From Poriferisodalis sp965116715 (GTDB lineage: Bacteria; Actinomycetota; Acidimicrobiia; Acidimicrobiales; Poriferisodalaceae): a stretch of 64,000 nucleotides of DNA. The DNA is taken from assembly GCA_965116715.1 (NCBI GenBank), contig OZ220724.1:1612001-1676000 (forward strand), written 5' to 3'. The notes beneath the pieces were generated by a model that was not told the origin of the DNA, did not search any database, and was given only the letters and a program-made list of their open reading frames with translations. Both the position numbers and the translations under genes were made by a program. Shown piece by piece: positions 26,761-36,531 of the stretch (within the stretch, counting starts at the first letter, position 1; the number at the start of each line of letters is the position of its first letter).

Positions 26761-27870
26761 TCACCGATCCAGCGAGTATTGGCTCATGAAGGCCCAACCG
26801 TCCGCGGTCGCGCCGATGCCGGCCGAGGCGCCGGCACTGTCGGGGCCGCTGTCCTTGTTCCAGGACCAGCCGGGCCAGATGTGGCCCGCGCGCGCCACTG
26901 CGTAGAACCGCACCTCTACCCCGCCATCGCAGTCGGTGTAACGCGTCAGCGTCGTGGCGTCGTCGACAAGTGACTCATTCACGTTGCCGCAGTTGAAGTC
27001 AGCGGCAAATTCAGCCAACTCGTCGGGAATCACCTCTGCGAACAATGCCTCGAGCTGTTTCGCCTTCTCGACGTCGGCCCCCCGCAGCAGCACCGACTCG
27101 CGGCTGTCATCAAAGGGGACTACCTCGTCATCGATTCCGTGCACTGCTCCCATGGCCACCGGGCGGGAGGGCCGGCACCCGTCGGGATGGCTGATGCCGC
27201 CGACGGAGAATGTCGCCGCGATCCGGTCCGCCATCTCGCACACGAGTTGGGCGCTGAAGTAACCCCCATTGGAGAAGCCCGTCGCGTAGACGCGGGATTC
27301 GTCGATGCAGGCCTGAGCTGCAATCCGGTCGATGAGGTCGCCGACGAACTGCACATCGTCCCGAGAGGAACCGTCAGACGCGGTCCCTTCCCAGTTGCGC
27401 GTCGCCCCCCAATCCCCTGTCTCGACCAGCAGCCCCGTCGGATGGGCTGCCACGAATCCCTCTGCGTCCGCCAAGTCTGGATATCCCGTGTAGGCCGCTT
27501 GTCCTGCTCCGTCGCCACCCAAGCCATGGAAGTTCAAGACCAATGGTGGGGACGCCGAAGCCGAGATCGGCACGTACAGGAGATACCCATATTCGTTGGC
27601 TCCCGACATCAGACGATGGCGAGTGTGCGCTCCGACAAGCTCGGCATCAGGCACGCAACCGCTGGAAGCCCCAATGCCGTCCGGCACCGCAGAGCTTGTC
27701 GACGTCTCGAGGCCTGGCGCGCCTGCGCTGGTTGCTGTGATCGGGGACCGGGACGACGTCTCGTGCGGTTGTTCGGCCGGCGCGCAGGCCGCGATGGCGA
27801 ACACGAACAGCGCGACTTTGCACGCGATCCGCCGCTGCCCGCCGCTTCTTCCGTGCCGCCGCAGGCGCAT
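26761..27870 (-). CDS. LpqC/PHB-depolymerase-type lipoprotein esterase
   Basis: A 369-residue alpha/beta hydrolase with a lipoprotein signal (basic start, then VALFVFAIAAC with a lipobox cysteine at about residue 28) and a Ser/Thr-rich linker to about residue 75. The fold opens with LVLNFHGLGGDGAGQ; the nucleophile is in YATGFSNGGYFS and the acid/base histidine in AGHIWPGW. Related LpqC-type proteins resemble extracellular polyhydroxybutyrate depolymerase and feruloyl esterases. It is probably anchored outside the membrane. Divergent from the MFS gene with 30 bases between starts. Confidence 0.88.
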   Translation of the reverse strand: MRLRRHGRSGGQRRIACKVALFVFAIAACAPAEQPHETSSRSPITATSAGAPGLETSTSSAVPDGIGASSGCVPDAELVGAHTRHRLMSGANEYGYLLYVPISASASPPLVLNFHGLGGDGAGQAAYTGYPDLADAEGFVAAHPTGLLVETGDWGATRNWEGTASDGSSRDDVQFVGDLIDRIAAQACIDESRVYATGFSNGGYFSAQLVCEMADRIAATFSVGGISHPDGCRPSRPVAMGAVHGIDDEVVPFDDSRESVLLRGADVEKAKQLEALFAEVIPDELAEFAADFNCGNVNESLVDDATTLTRYTDCDGGVEVRFYAVARAGHIWPGWSWNKDSGPDSAGASAGIGATADGWAFMSQYSLDR

Positions 27871-27900
27871 CGGGGCAAGTTAGCTGGCAGGCTGTCCGGC

Positions 27901-29385
27901 GTGAATGTGCCGGTGGCAACTGCGGAGCGCAGCCAGCGGTTCGTTCGAGGCTGGGTCGTGCTGGCCGGCGTCTTCGGGGTGATGATGATCACCTCGGGCA
28001 TGGTCTTCTACGCCCTCGGTGCCTTCCTCGATGCCTTCGTCGACGAGCAGGGCTTCAGCACCGGTCTCGCGGGTGCCGGCGTCGGTGCTTTCTTGCTGGC
28101 GTCAGGAGTGTGCGGGTACTACACGGGCAGGCTGGTCAATCGCTTCGACGCTCGCTGGGTGATCACGGCGGGTACCGCTGTCAGCACCGTTGGCATGGCA
28201 CTGCTCGCACAGGTGCGCAGCGGCTGGCAGATGTTCGCCGTGATGACCATCTTCGGCATCGGCTTCGGACTGTGCGGTCTCGTGCCCACCACCACGTTGG
28301 TGACGCGCTGGTTCGAGCGCCGACGCTCGGTAGCGATGGCAATCTCGTCCACCGGTCTGTCGCTCGGCGGCATCATCCTGCTGCCGCAGCTGAGCGTTCG
28401 GATCGAAGCCGACACCTTGGTCTACTGGGCGCCCCGCTTCGCCGTCGTGTACTGCATCCTGCTGCTGATCTCCACATGGTTTTTCATCCGGGCGTGGCCC
28501 AGAGATGTAGGGCTGCAGCCCGATGGGGAGCCTCGGTCGGACGACTCGGGCGCTGCTCCGGATCGTCCACCGCCCGGAACGCCGTACCAGCAAGCCATCC
28601 GCACACGGTTCTTTGTCTTCACCGCCATCGGATTCGTGCTGGTCATGAGCAGCCAGGTCGGTGCCATCCAGCACATCTACAAGCTCACCGGTGATCGCCT
28701 CGGTCTCGATACCGCAGCGTCGACCGCGGTTGCCGTGCTGGCAGGAACCAGCGTGGTGGCCAGGATCTGCGGAGGCATCGCAGCCATCAAGGTGTCGTTG
28801 CGCTGGCTCACGATGGTGCTGATGGTGGTGCAGGCCATCGGGCTGTGCCTGCTGGCTGTTGCCGGCAGCGGACTTGCCATTTTGTTCGGCGTGCTGGTGC
28901 TGGGCAGCGCCATGGGCAACCTGCTGATGCTGCACCCGCTGATCCTGGCCGACGCCTTCGGTGTGAAGGACTACCCGCGCATCTACGGATTCGGCTCGCT
29001 GCTCATGGTGTCGGGCCTGGGAGGAGGGCCGTTCATCACCGGTGTCCTCCACGACGCGTACAGCTACCGGTCGGCATTCTTTACCTTGGCGGCGATTGCG
29101 GTGGTCGGCTTGGTCGTTTACAGCTTCGCCGGCAATCCCACGCGTGACTACCTCACGGCTCCGCCGCCCGAATCCGAATGGGCGGCGCCGGTCCGGCCTC
29201 GTTCCTCGCGGCCGACGCCCACACCGGTGCTGACCGTCACCCGTGAACTCGCCGAGGGCGCTCGCCAGCCCGTACCGGCGGGCAACGGGGTCAATGGCGC
29301 TGTCGGGGACGCATCCGAACTCGACGAGATCGAACACATCCGCCACCGCACCGCTCCTGCAGTCTGGACGATCGAACCCGCCTGA
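27901..29385 (+). CDS. MFS transporter (oxalate/formate-antiporter-like)
   Basis: A 494-residue major facilitator with twelve predicted helices. The first helix is WVVLAGVFGVMMITSGMVFY, followed by YYTGRLVNRFDARWVI (motif A region) and RWFERRRSVAMAISSTGLSLGG, a block common in monocarboxylate and oxalate/formate carriers. A hydrophilic loop lies at about residues 205-230, and an unusual ~75-residue soluble tail follows the last helix. The GTG at 27901 gives MNVPVATAERSQRFVRG. It likely moves a small carboxylate; the cargo is not known. Confidence 0.87.
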   Translation: MNVPVATAERSQRFVRGWVVLAGVFGVMMITSGMVFYALGAFLDAFVDEQGFSTGLAGAGVGAFLLASGVCGYYTGRLVNRFDARWVITAGTAVSTVGMALLAQVRSGWQMFAVMTIFGIGFGLCGLVPTTTLVTRWFERRRSVAMAISSTGLSLGGIILLPQLSVRIEADTLVYWAPRFAVVYCILLLISTWFFIRAWPRDVGLQPDGEPRSDDSGAAPDRPPPGTPYQQAIRTRFFVFTAIGFVLVMSSQVGAIQHIYKLTGDRLGLDTAASTAVAVLAGTSVVARICGGIAAIKVSLRWLTMVLMVVQAIGLCLLAVAGSGLAILFGVLVLGSAMGNLLMLHPLILADAFGVKDYPRIYGFGSLLMVSGLGGGPFITGVLHDAYSYRSAFFTLAAIAVVGLVVYSFAGNPTRDYLTAPPPESEWAAPVRPRSSRPTPTPVLTVTRELAEGARQPVPAGNGVNGAVGDASELDEIEHIRHRTAPAVWTIEPA

Positions 29386-29469
29386 GCTGGCCGGCCTGAA
29401 CTGTCGCACACTCCCTGGTAGATCCAGATCGCATCGCGACCTCGATTCTCCCGCCCCGCCAACAAAGAT

Positions 29470-30963
29470 GTGGCCGTGAAGATTGCGGTGCTCGGAGCGA
29501 CCGGCTACGTCGGCGGGCGGCTGGTCCCGCACCTGGTCGACAGCGGGCACGACGTGGTGTGCATATCCCGCCAGCCGGAGCGAGTCGAGGGTCTTCCATG
29601 GTCGGGCGACGTCTCGGTCAGGCGCGGCGACGTGCTCGATTCCGGCGGGCTGGCAACCGAACTCAGCGGCTGCGAAGCCATCTACTACCTCGTGCACGCG
29701 ATGGGCACAAGCGACAACTTCGCCGACGCCGACCGTGCCGGTGCCTGCAACACCGCCCAAGCCGCGGCTGCCGCCGGAGTCAAGCGCATCATCTACCTCG
29801 GCGGTCTCGGAGGCGACGAAGCCGGGACGCTGTCACCACACCTATCCAGCCGCCACGAGGTCGGCCGCCTGCTGGCCTCGGGCGACGTCTCGGTGACCGA
29901 ACTGCGAGCTGCGGTCATCATCGGCTCGGGCAGCGCCTCATTCGAGATGCTGCGCCACCTCGTCGAGGTGCTGCCGGTGATGATCTGCCCGCGCTGGGTC
30001 ACCGCGACTCGCTGCCAGCCCGTGGCCATCGCCGACGTGCTGCACTGGCTCACCGCCGCGCTCGACGTTCCCGCGGGCGATCATCGGATTCTTGAGATCG
30101 GCGGGCCTGACGTGGTCTCGTACCGAGACATGATGAGCGCGTATGCCCGCTGCGCCGGATTGCGCGGGCGTGCCGTTGTGCCCGTGCCCGTGCTGACACC
30201 CCGGCTGTCGTCGCACTGGGTGAAGCTTGTGACGCCCCTGCCCTACGGGCTCGCGCGCCCGTTGGTGGACAGCCTCGTCAACGACGTGGTCGTCACGCCC
30301 GCACGGGACATCCGCGCTGAGATCGACCATGCACCGCTCTCCCTCGACGACGCCTTGGCGAATGCGCTGCGCCACATCGACGATCTCGACGTCAGCACGA
30401 GCTGGATGGACAGTGCTCCGCAGCGCACGCCGGCGTCGCCGATGCCTCAAGACCCCCAATGGGCCGGCGGGACCGTGTACGCGGACGAGCGAGTCGAGGT
30501 GGTGGACGCATCGATCCGCGACGTGTTCGCCACGGTGTCAGGCGTCGGCGGAGACCGCGGCTGGTACTCGGGCCAGAAGCTGTGGGAGCTGCGCGGCGCA
30601 CTCGACAAGCTCATCGGGGGCGTCGGCATGAGACGCGGCCGGCGGCATCCCGACGAGCTGCGCGTCGGCGACGCCGTGGACTTCTTTCGCGTGGAGGCGT
30701 GCGATCCACCGCACCTGCTGCGGCTGCGGGCCGAGATGCGCCTGCCGGGCGATGCGTGGCTCGAATGGCGACTCGGCGAGGTCCCCGACGGCGTGAGACT
30801 GCGCCAGCGCGCCCGGTTCCATCCCAAAGGACTGCTGGGCCGCCTCTATTGGTGGGCGCTGATTCCGGTCCACACGATGATCTTCCGGGGATTGGTCGCA
30901 CGCCTCGCGCAAGAGGCTCGCTCCCGGACCGCTAGGGGCGGTAGGCAATCGGGCGCTGGGTGA
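29470..30963 (+). CDS. NAD(P)-binding SDR protein fused to DUF2867
   Basis: A 497-residue two-domain protein. The N-terminal Rossmann fold begins VLGATGYVGGRLVPHL and looks like an atypical SDR/NmrA sugar-epimerase-like domain (residues 1-320), with YYLVHAMG and IYLGGLGG. From about residue 330 a DUF2867 domain follows, with GWYSGQKLWELRGALDKLIGG and RFHPKGLLGRLYWWALIPVH. The fusion is common in actinobacteria; a role in lipid or quinone-like substrate reduction has been guessed but not proven. GTG start at 29470 (another GTG at 29476). Its 3' end overlaps the carboxylase gene tail by 32 bases. Confidence 0.88.
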   Translation: MAVKIAVLGATGYVGGRLVPHLVDSGHDVVCISRQPERVEGLPWSGDVSVRRGDVLDSGGLATELSGCEAIYYLVHAMGTSDNFADADRAGACNTAQAAAAAGVKRIIYLGGLGGDEAGTLSPHLSSRHEVGRLLASGDVSVTELRAAVIIGSGSASFEMLRHLVEVLPVMICPRWVTATRCQPVAIADVLHWLTAALDVPAGDHRILEIGGPDVVSYRDMMSAYARCAGLRGRAVVPVPVLTPRLSSHWVKLVTPLPYGLARPLVDSLVNDVVVTPARDIRAEIDHAPLSLDDALANALRHIDDLDVSTSWMDSAPQRTPASPMPQDPQWAGGTVYADERVEVVDASIRDVFATVSGVGGDRGWYSGQKLWELRGALDKLIGGVGMRRGRRHPDELRVGDAVDFFRVEACDPPHLLRLRAEMRLPGDAWLEWRLGEVPDGVRLRQRARFHPKGLLGRLYWWALIPVHTMIFRGLVARLAQEARSRTARGGRQSGAG

Positions 30964-33900
30964 GCCGCACGGGGCGGCGGACGATGTCGTACGCGCCTTC
31001 GATCCACTCGCAGATCAGCGGCCTGGTTTCGCGTGGGTCGATCATCTCCTCGATCTGGAAGCGATTCAGCGGGCCGATCGGGCCACGTGCAGCCTCGATG
31101 CGGGCCTCCAGCTCTGCTCGCAGTGCCACCGGGTCCTCTGCCTCGGCGAGCTGTCGCTTGTAGGCAGCCTCGATGCCGCCTTCGGGCGGGATGCCGCCCA
31201 CATCAGCGGCCGGCCATGCCACCCGGGCACTGTGCTGGCGCCGGGGTGTGGCGTAGTTGTTGCCGGCAACGCCGAAGCTGCGGCGCATCAGCACGGTGTA
31301 GATCGGCACCGAAGCCTGCGCGAACGCGGTCATCCAGGTGGCGCCCTTGCGGATAGCGCCGGTCATCTCATGCTCCTTGCCGACGGCGAAGCCGGGGTTG
31401 TCCACCAGGTTCAGGATCGGCACGTGGAACATGTCGCACAGGTCGATGTGGCGGGTGAGCTTGTCGCAGCCGTCGGCGGTCAGCGCGCCGCCGTTCGGGT
31501 GGCGGCTGTCCGATGCCAGCACGCCGACCGGGTGCCCGTTCATGCGGGCAAGGCCGACGACCTGATCGGTCCCCCACAGCGGACCGATCTCGAAGAACGA
31601 GTCGCGGTCGCAGATCAGCTGAATCCCGCGGCGGATGTCGAAGGTGGTGGTGCGCTTGCGAGGGATCAGCGTGAGCAGCTCTTCTTCACAACGGTCGGCC
31701 GGATCGTTGGGATCGGGAGCCAGCACCGGTGGTGCTTCGTACACCGACGACGGCAGGTATGACAGGAACTGCCGCACCAGCGACGCGGCCTCTTCCTCGG
31801 TGTCTGCCAAGTTGTCCACCGAGCCATTGGTGCAGTGGATACGCCAGTCGCCGAGGTCCTCCTTGGAGATGTCGTAACCCATGGCATGACTCACGACCGG
31901 CGGTCCGGCCACGAAGAGCTGTGCGATGTCACGCACCATGACGGCGAAGTGACCCAGCACAGCCTTCGCTGCGCCAATGCCGACCACGCTGCCGAGCAGC
32001 ATGTTCACCACCGGCACCGTCGCGAGCTGCTCCGCGTACTCGGTGCTACCCAGGTGAGAGGGCAGGAACGACCCGCCGCCGCCCGACACCCGGGGGCGGC
32101 CTGAGCGGATCGCGCCCGAGCTCTCCTTGGCGGTGCTCTCCCCTTCCCGCTTCTGCTCGGGAACCATGGAGGCGACGCTGCCGCCGCCCGACGAGCCGTC
32201 GAGCAGACGGATCGACGGCACGCCCAGCTCCATCGACAGCAAGTCCAAATGGAAGCTCTTGGCCCCGATGGCGCCGTCGGCGTGACCGCCTCGGGAGGTG
32301 AAGTCGTCGGCGCAGACGATCACGCCCCGACCGTCGATCTTGCCGGTGCCGCCGACGTGGTTGGCAGGCGTGAATGCCGCGATCTCGCCCTCGTCGTCGT
32401 AGGAAGCGAAACCCGCGAGGCTGCCGACCTCGCGGAAGCTGCCGTCGTCGAGGAGCAGGCGGATGCGGTCCCGGCAGTGGAGCTTGCCGCGGTTCCGCTG
32501 GCGCACGACGCCCAGTTCTTCGCTTTCGGGACTGAGGCGATCCTCTGCGAGCTGCTGCAGCGTGCGGACATCGTCGAGCTGCGGCAGCCAGCCTTCGTCG
32601 TGGTCCGGCTCGGCCGTCGGGACACCGGTCGCCCCGGCAGCTTCGTCGGCGACGTCTGCTGCGATCAGTGCGAGCACATCGGCGGCAGCCACGGTGTCGC
32701 CAGGCTGCATCGGCCGCAACGCTGCGACGGTTCCTGAAGCCGGGGCGACGACCTCTGTCTCCATCTTCATCGCGGACAGCACCACGAGCGTCTGGCCGGC
32801 CGCGACCGCGTCGCCCTCCTCGACTCGAACCTCGACGATGCTGGCGCCCACGGGGCTGGCAACTCGCACCTCCTCCGCGCTCGGCGCCCGGTCTGGCCAC
32901 TGCGTCGTGGCTCCGGCGCCGCCGGCGCCGGACGTCGATGCGGGCTCCAGCAGCGCCGAGAGCTTCGACTGCTGCGGAGCGGCGAACCCATTCGTCCCGC
33001 CCGACGCCGCAGCCGTCAGCGCCGGGTTCTCCGACAGCAGCGTCGTTCGGGCGTCCCCCGCAGACACGTCGGGATGCTCGAGGATCGCCCGCAGCTGGCC
33101 GATGTTGGTCGGCAGGTCGCCAACGTGGAAGTCCGCCAGGGCACGCGCCGTGCGGCTGACGGCGCCGTGCAGGCTGGCGGCCGAGCCGATCACCTTCGCC
33201 AGCAGCGGATCGAAGTTCGGCGGCGGGCAGTAGCCGGCGTAGCCCGCAGCGTCGACCCGGACGCCGGCACCCGATGGCTCTTGATACGTCGAGATCGTGC
33301 CCGGACCTGTCGCCACGACACGTGCTTGCACGGCATAACCGCGCGGTGCGGCCATGAGCTCACTCGCAGCTGCGAACGCAGCAGCGATCTGGCTCCGATC
33401 GACGTTGCCGGGAACGATGCCAATCGACTCCAGCGTCGCCCCAGCGGCGATGCGGAACTGGGCTTCGACCAAGTCGACGCCGATCACCTGCTCGGTGACC
33501 GTGTGCTCGACCTGGATCCGGGGATTGGTCTCGATGAAGAAGTGCTCACCGGTCTCCGGCGAGACCAGGAACTCCACGGTGGCCGCGTTCGCCAAGCCGG
33601 CTTCGGCCGCTAGCCGGACTGCATCGGCATGGAGCCGCTCTCGCAATGCGGGATCGAGTCCCGGTGCGGGCGCGATCTCGATCACCTTCTGGTTGCGCTG
33701 CTGGACCGAGCAGTCGCGCTCCCACAGGTGGGCGACGTTCCCCTGGCCGTCAGCGAGGATCTGCACCTCGATGTGCCGGGGTCGAGCAACGAGCCGCTCG
33801 ACGAACACAGCACCGTTGCCGAATGCCGCAGCGGCCTCGCTGCGACAGCGGTCGAACGCCTCGGCCATGCCGGCTGCGCTCTCCACGGCGCGCATTCCCC

Positions 33901-34399
33901 GACCGCCGCCTCCCGCGGCAGCCTTCAGCATCACTGGGAAGCCGACTGCCTCCGCCGAGGCCAGCGCGGCCGCCGCATCGGCCGCCGCACCGGCCGAACC
34001 GGCGACGACCGGGATCTCCAACGAGGTGGCGAGCTCCCGCGCCCGCACCTTGTCGCCGAACAGCTCCAGCGCAGCGGGCGGCGGACCCACGAAGATCAGC
34101 CCGGCGTCCGCGCACGCGTGGGCGAACGCAGCGTTCTCTGCGAGGAAGCCGTAGCCCGGATGGACACTGTCGCAGCCGTGCCGGCGCGCGACGTCGATCA
34201 GTGCGTCGATGTCGAGATAGGAGGCGACAGGATCAGTTCCGGGCAGCTCTGCGGCTTCGTCGGCAGCGGTCAGGTGCAGAGAACGGCCGTCGACCGCCGT
34301 ATGCACCGCCACCGAGTCGATGCCGAGCGCGTGCGCTGCCTTGGCGATCCGGATGGCGATCTCGCCGCGATTGGCGATCAGGACACGGGTGAAGCTCAC
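30932..34399 (-). CDS. Single-chain biotin-dependent acyl-CoA carboxylase
   Basis: A 1,155-residue fusion carrying all three functions. Biotin carboxylase occupies about residues 1-450 (FTRVLIANRGEIAIRIAKAA, AAAGGGGRGM, ETNPRIQVEHTVTEQV). A biotinyl domain lies at about 510-585, with biotin lysine K545 in SAMKMETEV. The carboxyltransferase fills about 620-1155 (RLLDGSSGGGS, NLVDNPGFAVG, RSFGVAGNNY). Most actinobacterial acetyl/propionyl-CoA carboxylases are split into two or three chains; single-chain long-chain acyl-CoA carboxylases are known in mycobacteria. Substrate length is open. The acyl-CoA dehydrogenase nearby suggests branched or long acyl-CoA metabolism. Confidence 0.9.
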   Translation of the reverse strand: MSFTRVLIANRGEIAIRIAKAAHALGIDSVAVHTAVDGRSLHLTAADEAAELPGTDPVASYLDIDALIDVARRHGCDSVHPGYGFLAENAAFAHACADAGLIFVGPPPAALELFGDKVRARELATSLEIPVVAGSAGAAADAAAALASAEAVGFPVMLKAAAGGGGRGMRAVESAAGMAEAFDRCRSEAAAAFGNGAVFVERLVARPRHIEVQILADGQGNVAHLWERDCSVQQRNQKVIEIAPAPGLDPALRERLHADAVRLAAEAGLANAATVEFLVSPETGEHFFIETNPRIQVEHTVTEQVIGVDLVEAQFRIAAGATLESIGIVPGNVDRSQIAAAFAAASELMAAPRGYAVQARVVATGPGTISTYQEPSGAGVRVDAAGYAGYCPPPNFDPLLAKVIGSAASLHGAVSRTARALADFHVGDLPTNIGQLRAILEHPDVSAGDARTTLLSENPALTAAASGGTNGFAAPQQSKLSALLEPASTSGAGGAGATTQWPDRAPSAEEVRVASPVGASIVEVRVEEGDAVAAGQTLVVLSAMKMETEVVAPASGTVAALRPMQPGDTVAAADVLALIAADVADEAAGATGVPTAEPDHDEGWLPQLDDVRTLQQLAEDRLSPESEELGVVRQRNRGKLHCRDRIRLLLDDGSFREVGSLAGFASYDDEGEIAAFTPANHVGGTGKIDGRGVIVCADDFTSRGGHADGAIGAKSFHLDLLSMELGVPSIRLLDGSSGGGSVASMVPEQKREGESTAKESSGAIRSGRPRVSGGGGSFLPSHLGSTEYAEQLATVPVVNMLLGSVVGIGAAKAVLGHFAVMVRDIAQLFVAGPPVVSHAMGYDISKEDLGDWRIHCTNGSVDNLADTEEEAASLVRQFLSYLPSSVYEAPPVLAPDPNDPADRCEEELLTLIPRKRTTTFDIRRGIQLICDRDSFFEIGPLWGTDQVVGLARMNGHPVGVLASDSRHPNGGALTADGCDKLTRHIDLCDMFHVPILNLVDNPGFAVGKEHEMTGAIRKGATWMTAFAQASVPIYTVLMRRSFGVAGNNYATPRRQHSARVAWPAADVGGIPPEGGIEAAYKRQLAEAEDPVALRAELEARIEAARGPIGPLNRFQIEEMIDPRETRPLICEWIEGAYDIVRRPVRLTQRPIAYRP

Positions 34400-34501
34400 G
34401 ATCCTCCCTCGGTACGGCCGGGATGCGGCCTGCTACCGGGCGATTCTGGCGCGAAATGCGTCCCCGGCGCGGAGTTGGCCGACCGGTGCGAGACTGGCGA
34501 G

Positions 34502-35176
34502 ATGGAGATTTACGACGTCATGCGCACCACCTTCGCCGCTCGGGACTTCACCGATGACGAAGTCACCGACGAGGTGCTGTACCGCATCTTCGACCATGCC
34601 CGCTTCGCTGCCAGCGGCGGCAACCGCCAGGGCCACAAGGTCATCGTGGTGCGCGACCCCGCCCGCAAGAAGCGCCTCGGCGAATTGTGCCTGCCGGCGA
34701 TGCGCGTCGCCGCGGCTCAGGTCGCCGCCGGCGAGGTCTACTGGCAGAGCTACAGCCCCTCCTCGGTGAACCTCGAAGAGGCCATGGCCGACGAATCGCT
34801 GAAGTTCCCGCTGCCGATGTTCTCCCACATGGATCAGGTGCCGGTGGTGCTGGTGATCACCGTCGATCTGCGCGTGGTCGCGTCGATCGACAAGGAGCAG
34901 GATCGCATCGGTGTGGTCAGCGGCGCCTCGGTCTACCCGTTTGCCTGGAACATCCTGCTGGGTGCTCGCAACGAGGGCTTGGGCGGCGCCATGACCACGC
35001 TGCTGTCGGCGAACGAGCCCGCAGCCAAGGAGTTCCTCGGGTTGGAGGACTGGGAGGCCGTCTGCGCCCTGCTCCCGATAGGCAAGCCCACCAAGCAGCT
35101 CACCAAGCTGAACCGGAAGCCGGTAGAGGAGATTGCCGTGCGCGAGCGGGGGGACGGGGAACCCTTCACGATCTAG
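34502..35176 (+). CDS. Nitroreductase family protein
   Basis: A 224-residue FMN-dependent nitroreductase-family protein. It begins MEIYDVMRTTFAARDFTDDE, the usual FMN-binding Arg region, and shows FAASGGNRQGHKVIVV, then WNILLGARNEGLGGAMTTLL in the second half. Members reduce nitro groups or flavins, or work in dehalogenation and dehydrogenation. It lies 31 bases upstream of an acyl-CoA dehydrogenase on the same strand, likely in one operon. Divergent from the carboxylase with about 100 bases between. The physiological substrate is unknown. Confidence 0.88.
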   Translation: MEIYDVMRTTFAARDFTDDEVTDEVLYRIFDHARFAASGGNRQGHKVIVVRDPARKKRLGELCLPAMRVAAAQVAAGEVYWQSYSPSSVNLEEAMADESLKFPLPMFSHMDQVPVVLVITVDLRVVASIDKEQDRIGVVSGASVYPFAWNILLGARNEGLGGAMTTLLSANEPAAKEFLGLEDWEAVCALLPIGKPTKQLTKLNRKPVEEIAVRERGDGEPFTI

Positions 35177-35207
35177 CTCGCACCGGACTGTCGGAGGAGG
35201 ACGCCCG

Positions 35208-36458
35208 ATGGCCATCGACTTCAGCTTGAGCCCGGAACTGGAGGAGTTCCGCAAGCGCATTGCCGCGTTCATCGATGTCGAGGTGCGACCGGTCGAAGGC
35301 CGCATCGACGACGAGCGACTCGAAGAGACCGACCGCGACGCCTACGTGACGGCGCTGCTGGGCATGCGCAAGCGAGCACGCGAGGAGCAGCTCTGGCTGC
35401 CGCATATGCCTGCTGAGTGGGGCGGCATGGGGCTGGGCCACGTCGAGATGGCCATGGTGCAGGCCGAAGCCGCCAAGACCCGGTTCGGTCCCTGGGTGCT
35501 CAACTGCCAGGCGCCCAACGAGGGCAACATGCACACGCTGCTGCACTGGGGCACTGACTCCCAGAAGCAGCGCTACCTGGCGCCGCTGTGCGAGGGCCGC
35601 GCCGAGTCGTGCTTCGCGATGACCGAGCCCGAGGTGGCCGGCTCAGATCCGACGCTCATCCAGACCAAGGGCTATCCCGACGGCGACGAATGGGTGCTGA
35701 ACGGGCACAAATGGTTCATCTCGAACGCGCACCGCGCCAAGTTCGCCATCCTCATCGCCCGCACCGAGGACAACCCCGACATTCCCCAAGCCGGCAACTC
35801 GGCGTTTATCGTGGACCTGCCGGCCGACGGCTGGACCGAGGTGCGCCAGATCGAGACCATGCACGGCTCGACGGGCCACAGCGAGATCGTCATCGAAGAC
35901 TTGCGGGTCGGCGCCGGCCAGATGCTGGGCGGGCGGGGCCAAGGACACCTGCTGGGCCAGTACCGGCTGGGGCCGGCACGCCTGGCGCACTGCATGCGTT
36001 GGATCGCCCAGGCTCAGACTGCCCTGGACATGATGGTGGACCGGTCGCTCAACCGCTTCGCCCACGGATCGCTGCTCGCCGAGAAGCAGGGCATCCAGTG
36101 GATGATCGCCGACAGCACCATGGAGCTGTACCAGGCGAAGCTGATGGTGCTGCATGCGGCCTACAAGGTCGACCGGGCCCAAGCCGGCACCGGCGAGGAC
36201 TTCAAGGCCGAAGTGTCGATGGCGAAGCACTTCGTGGCCAACATGCTCGGCCGCGTCATCGACCGCTCCATCCAGGTGCACGGGGCGCTCGGCTACTCCA
36301 CCGACACCCCGCTGGCGCACATGTACCAGCACGCCCGCTGGGCCCGTTTCGCCGACGGAGCCGACGAGGTGCACCAGATGCGCATCGCGCAGCGCACCAT
36401 CGCGGCCTACACCGACACCGGCAGCACCGCAGCCGCCACCGGCAACCTGCCGGTCTGA
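35208..36458 (+). CDS. Acyl-CoA dehydrogenase
   Basis: A 416-residue FAD-dependent acyl-CoA dehydrogenase of the longer subfamily related to FadE2/ACAD10-11. Visible blocks are LWLPHMPAEWGGMGLG, CFAMTEPEVAGSDP (FAD/substrate loop), NGHKWFISNAH, GPARLAHCMRWIAQAQ and the C-terminal IQVHGALGYSTDTPLAHMY. A strong GGAGGAGG (35193-35200) fixes the start at 35208. It would introduce a 2,3-double bond into an acyl-CoA. With the nearby acyl-CoA carboxylase it could belong to fatty or branched acid breakdown. Confidence 0.92.
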   Translation: MAIDFSLSPELEEFRKRIAAFIDVEVRPVEGRIDDERLEETDRDAYVTALLGMRKRAREEQLWLPHMPAEWGGMGLGHVEMAMVQAEAAKTRFGPWVLNCQAPNEGNMHTLLHWGTDSQKQRYLAPLCEGRAESCFAMTEPEVAGSDPTLIQTKGYPDGDEWVLNGHKWFISNAHRAKFAILIARTEDNPDIPQAGNSAFIVDLPADGWTEVRQIETMHGSTGHSEIVIEDLRVGAGQMLGGRGQGHLLGQYRLGPARLAHCMRWIAQAQTALDMMVDRSLNRFAHGSLLAEKQGIQWMIADSTMELYQAKLMVLHAAYKVDRAQAGTGEDFKAEVSMAKHFVANMLGRVIDRSIQVHGALGYSTDTPLAHMYQHARWARFADGADEVHQMRIAQRTIAAYTDTGSTAAATGNLPV

Positions 36459-36531
36459 GGGGATGCGGAAACGGCGAACCGTTCGATGAGCGGCCCCGGA
36501 TTCGCTCCGTGAGCTGGGCGCAGGTCGCCCG

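Noticed and set aside
28102..29760. A 552-residue open frame on the minus strand
   Set aside because: It mirrors the MFS gene and the start of the SDR gene; composition is that of a shadow frame and no motif was found.
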